NCBI RefSeq assembly: GCF_009882985.1
Contig: NZ_WTUZ01000020.1
Coordinates: 131,064 to 195,063, forward strand
From: Paenibacillus silvestris
GTDB taxonomy: Bacteria; Bacillota; Bacilli; Paenibacillales; NBRC-103111
DNA length: 64,000 nt
Direction of reading: 5' to 3'
Position numbers and translations under genes: made by a program
The notes under the pieces: generated by a model
Told to the model about the DNA's origin: nothing
Database searches by the model: none
Seen by the model: the letters and a program-made list of their open reading frames with translations, nothing else
Shown: positions 61,234 to 64,000 of the stretch, in pieces
How positions within the stretch are numbered: position 1 is the first letter of the stretch
How the letters are laid out: each line of letters begins with the position of its first letter

Positions 61234-63031
61234 TAACCACTAATTGGTTACCCAACAAGTTGGAAAACTGTCCCTCACGTTCTGCAGCCAATTGATCGTA
61301 ATCTCCTTGCTGAATAACGCTTCCCTGATCGAGAACAATCACTTGATCAGCATTTCGGATGGTTGATAAGCGGTGAGCGATAACGACCAGCGTTATTTTT
61401 CCTTTGAGCAAATCTAGTGCCTCTTGAATCCCTGCCTCATTCTCTGTATCCAAAGCACTCGTTGCCTCATCAAGCACTAGGATGGACGGCTTTCTCAAGA
61501 TCGCTCTGGCGAGCACAAGCCGCTGCCGTTCTCCACCAGAGAACCGTACGCCCCGGTCACCGATGATTGTATCCAACCCCTGAGGGAGCTTCCTGACGAA
61601 TTCATCAGCAGCCGAGAACTCCAGTGCTTCCCACATCTGCCCTTCAGATGCCTCTGGACTAATCATCAACAGATTCTCCCGAATACTTGCATGAAATAGG
61701 AAAGGATCCTGTGAAACATAGCTGATGGATTTACGTAAGGACAAGATCTTGTCGTCCTGAAGCGGCTCCCCATCAATCAATACCTGACCGACCTCGGGCT
61801 GCATAAGTCCCATAATGATATCGACTAGGGTACTTTTGCCGGAACCTGAACGACCCACAATTGCTGTCATCTGCAAGGCAGGGATATGGAGGTTAATGTC
61901 CGTTAGTGCATATGTAGGCTCGTTCCGATTGTAACGGAAGGACACATTCCGGCACTCGATGCCATATTTCACAGCTATCGGAGATATCGCTTGAGAATCC
62001 TGTTTATTCTCGGTATGAAACTCCTTAGCACTGGCAAATTCCTCTTGCAATTGCAGTAGTGAACGAAAGGCAGGAATGGAAGAAGCAATCTGCTCCATAT
62101 TGGACTGTATGCTTGTAAAACGTGGCCACAGCCGGGAGAAAATCACAATAATCAACAAGAGCTGCTCCACTTTCGTGTGAAACAAGGTGACAGAGAGATA
62201 AATAAAGGAAGCAATTAATAACGCAGAGGCTGCTTTATAGAAAAATTGGGAAGCTGATCTTAGCTTTATATAATCAACCTGCTCATTCATTATTTTCTGA
62301 GTTAGGGAGTGAAACCAAGCTAGCCTGGATCCCTCCAGCGTATTGCTTTTAATGTCCTTCATGCCTCCAAGCTGATCCGTAATTCCAGCAAGAAAGCTTT
62401 GTGACAATTCGGAGGTTTGCCCACCAAGGGATTTCGCGCTTTTGATAAATCTACGAGAAAATAAGGTGAGGATGAAACCGAAGGCCAGAACAAAGAGCGT
62501 CATGACCGGAGATAGCCAGAAAGCTAAACCGATTTGAATCAATGTAAAGATGACAGAAGCAATGAGTTGAAGGATTAACGTTGTTCCGAATCCCACTCTG
62601 GTTAGCTCCGTAGTTAGAGAGTTAATGAGATCTGATTTTCTACGTTTTATAAAAAAGACCCAATTCGACTGCATTAAAGCTGTATACGTGTCCAATCGTA
62701 GGTGACGGAGAAACTTCTGCTGAATGGTTGCTTCTCTAATGGTGAGAAACCGCTGCAGCCAATTTTGACCAAGCATCAAGACAACAAACATCCCGAGAAT
62801 AAGGGGCAATCCTAATGCCTTAGGAAAACTTTGCAGAAAGGTCAAGAGGCCCGCAATCGGAGATGCACCTGTATTTACGCTGGCAATGCCGCTAGCGCTT
62901 ATGATAGGAAGCAGCAAAAATACACCCGCACCATCAAGTAAACTAATGACTACCATGCCAATGACACTAATAATTAGTTTATTACCTGAATAAGCATATA
63001 GCTTTTTTAAATAATGAATGATGTAGCCCAT
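61226..63031 (-). CDS. ABC exporter, fused permease-ATPase
   Basis: A 601-aa half-transporter: six membrane helices in residues 1-310, then a nucleotide-binding domain with Walker A GRSGSGKST, Q-loop YVSQDPF, signature SGGERQR, Walker B ILVLDEATSALD and the switch His IAHRLST. Such exporters carry peptides or lipids. ATG 63031 has GGGGGAAA upstream; a longer frame overlaps the nucleotidyltransferase gene. Next to an NTP_transf_5-like gene, as in lasso-peptide clusters, so a peptide exporter is possible; EPS lipid export is the alternative. Confidence 0.93.
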   Translation of the reverse strand: MGYIIHYLKKLYAYSGNKLIISVIGMVVISLLDGAGVFLLLPIISASGIASVNTGASPIAGLLTFLQSFPKALGLPLILGMFVVLMLGQNWLQRFLTIREATIQQKFLRHLRLDTYTALMQSNWVFFIKRRKSDLINSLTTELTRVGFGTTLILQLIASVIFTLIQIGLAFWLSPVMTLFVLAFGFILTLFSRRFIKSAKSLGGQTSELSQSFLAGITDQLGGMKDIKSNTLEGSRLAWFHSLTQKIMNEQVDYIKLRSASQFFYKAASALLIASFIYLSVTLFHTKVEQLLLIIVIFSRLWPRFTSIQSNMEQIASSIPAFRSLLQLQEEFASAKEFHTENKQDSQAISPIAVKYGIECRNVSFRYNRNEPTYALTDINLHIPALQMTAIVGRSGSGKSTLVDIIMGLMQPEVGQVLIDGEPLQDDKILSLRKSISYVSQDPFLFHASIRENLLMISPEASEGQMWEALEFSAADEFVRKLPQGLDTIIGDRGVRFSGGERQRLVLARAILRKPSILVLDEATSALDTENEAGIQEALDLLKGKITLVVIAHRLSTIRNADQVIVLDQGSVIQQGDYDQLAAEREGQFSNLLGNQLVVSS

Positions 63032-63042
63032 TGTGTTTCCCC

Positions 63043-64000
63043 CTATAGCCATGCCTGTTTCCGCGTTTTTCTCCAGATCCACAAGAAAGGTCTCAGAGGA
63101 AAGTATAAGAAATGGAGGCTCTTTGGCAACGGCATTATTTCCACATCCATTGGATAGGGATATAGAAAACTTAGTACATGCAGCAGCTTTAACTGAAAGG
63201 ACATTAAATTGAACAAGTGGCGTTTATGATATCTCGCAACATCATCAGGCAAAGGTTCATTATGCAGGTGAATCATTTGTTTAATATAGAACAAAGTTTC
63301 CTGCGCTAATTGTTTAGCTCGTTTACTGGCGGCTAGTGAGCTAAATTCCATAGGCATAGGAGTTCCTAACAACTCAGAGGATAATAGAAGTGCTTGCCCT
63401 CCTACATGTTTTAGCTGATATTTTTTTAAAAGAAAGCCTAGTCTTCCCCAGCCGTGATGAATCCTTAGGATACGATCCATGTCCAGTAACCAGCGAAGCC
63501 TTGACCACCCATGACGTGCACCATGCGAAACAAGGAACATAAAGAGATCCTCATGACCCAGCATATACACAGGAGAACTTGTTAATGTGCTAAGCCTCTT
63601 CCTTGCCCATAATTCGTTGAAGGCTGGTTCAAATGAAGGGCCGGGATTCAGTTTCCAATGAATTTCAAGCTTAATTTTCTTCTGAGGATGGAAATAGGTC
63701 ATGTGATGATGTCTCCATTTCCAGTCATTCAAAACCGTCGAGAAGTATTCATCTCTTACGTATCCGCCACTTTCCAGTAATTCATGTGTATGCTCCAAAT
63801 CATCTATGGAAATAAGCACATCCAAATCACTGCAAGTTCGCTTGGATAGATCACCATACAAGTCTGCAGCGAGCGCTGGGCCTTTAAGTAGTAGGACCTT
63901 AATCTCATTGTCGGATAGTAATTTACAGAATTGCTCCATCTCTCCGCTTAAACGCAGCATATGAAACGTATTACGCTGATATTCATGGCGCAGCTCTTGA
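63043..64000 (-). CDS. Nucleotidyltransferase-family protein (partial, 5' end outside window)
   Basis: At least 318 residues, open to the right edge without a stop. It carries the pattern of the uncharacterised nucleotidyltransferase family (NTP_transf_5): IKVLLLKGPALAADLYGDLSKRTCSDLDVLI, with the DxD pair, then LEIHWKLNPG and FMFLVSHGARHGWSRLRWLLDM. An internal ATG at 63960 exists, but the frame (ending ...QRNTFH before it) continues beyond. Members modify phosphorylated peptides in some lasso-peptide clusters. Its substrate here is unknown. Confidence 0.8.
   Translation of the reverse strand, partial: QELRHEYQRNTFHMLRLSGEMEQFCKLLSDNEIKVLLLKGPALAADLYGDLSKRTCSDLDVLISIDDLEHTHELLESGGYVRDEYFSTVLNDWKWRHHHMTYFHPQKKIKLEIHWKLNPGPSFEPAFNELWARKRLSTLTSSPVYMLGHEDLFMFLVSHGARHGWSRLRWLLDMDRILRIHHGWGRLGFLLKKYQLKHVGGQALLLSSELLGTPMPMEFSSLAASKRAKQLAQETLFYIKQMIHLHNEPLPDDVARYHKRHLFNLMSFQLKLLHVLSFLYPYPMDVEIMPLPKSLHFLYFPLRPFLWIWRKTRKQAWL

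Overview
The window looks like a chromosomal segment of a spore-forming Gram-positive bacterium, most likely Paenibacillus or a close relative. The evidence is two GerPA/GerPF-type spore proteins, SinI/SinR regulators, a Bacillus-type eps gene set, a PBSX-type (xkd) tail module and strong AGGAGG ribosome binding sites that often precede TTG or GTG starts. No rRNA, tRNA or CRISPR array was seen.

1-6.8 kb is core chromosome: GerP-like proteins, a Gly-rich small protein, a DUF1128 protein, a TetR regulator, a YigZ/IMPACT protein, pgi, a beta-hydroxyacid dehydrogenase fused to a PilZ domain, and a DUF559-type nuclease-fold gene with a damaged 5' end. Four imperfect hairpin repeats fill 6.84-7.04 kb.

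7.05-21.7 kb (minus strand) is a contractile-tail locus matching the PBSX order xkdK-M-N-O-P-Q-R-S-T-U-V-W plus holin and glucosaminidase, with no capsid, portal, terminase or integrase. It looks like a headless particle (R-type tailocin). The tail chaperone gene ends on a canonical -1 slippery heptamer followed by an open -1 frame. A divergent Xre regulator, an ImmA/IrrE-like metalloprotease and an unknown gene (21.9-23.4 kb) probably control it through a perfect 16-bp inverted repeat in the shared intergenic region.

23.4-28.7 kb returns to housekeeping genes: ppnP, tkt, purU, nfo with a C-terminal extension, and a DUF2621 membrane protein.

28.7-36.1 kb is a regulatory and accessory stretch: an Xre regulator, a tyrosine recombinase whose first catalytic Arg is His, a secreted Asn-rich protein, a Tat-type phosphoesterase, convergent sinI and sinR, a second sinR in an operon with glmS and vanZ, and a 55-aa gene divergent from glmS.

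36.1-61.2 kb is exopolysaccharide synthesis. One operon (47.1 to 36.1 kb) holds epsC-D-F-GT2-G-F'-galE-small ORF-L-M-N, including the bacillosamine-type enzymes EpsC/N/M and the EpsL initiating transferase. It is preceded by a structured leader in the position of the epsC/EAR antitermination RNA and contains an intrinsic terminator between epsM and epsN. A second operon (61.0 to 52.3 kb) has two glycosyltransferases, a pyruvyl transferase, a flippase and three acyltransferases. Two paralogous beta-helix proteins lie between them. The right edge carries an ABC exporter and a truncated nucleotidyltransferase gene, possibly the end of a peptide cluster.

The main unifying signal is a palindrome, GTTCTT-N4-AAGAAC, resembling SinR half-sites. 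It occurs at both eps promoters, where it fills the 17-bp spacer between TTGACA and the -10 box, and also at glmS and the Asn-rich protein gene. This suggests a SinI/SinR-controlled matrix regulon of polysaccharide, precursor supply and an unusual low-complexity secreted protein. A second palindrome, GATAC-N5-GTATC, brackets the sinI promoter and recurs nearby.
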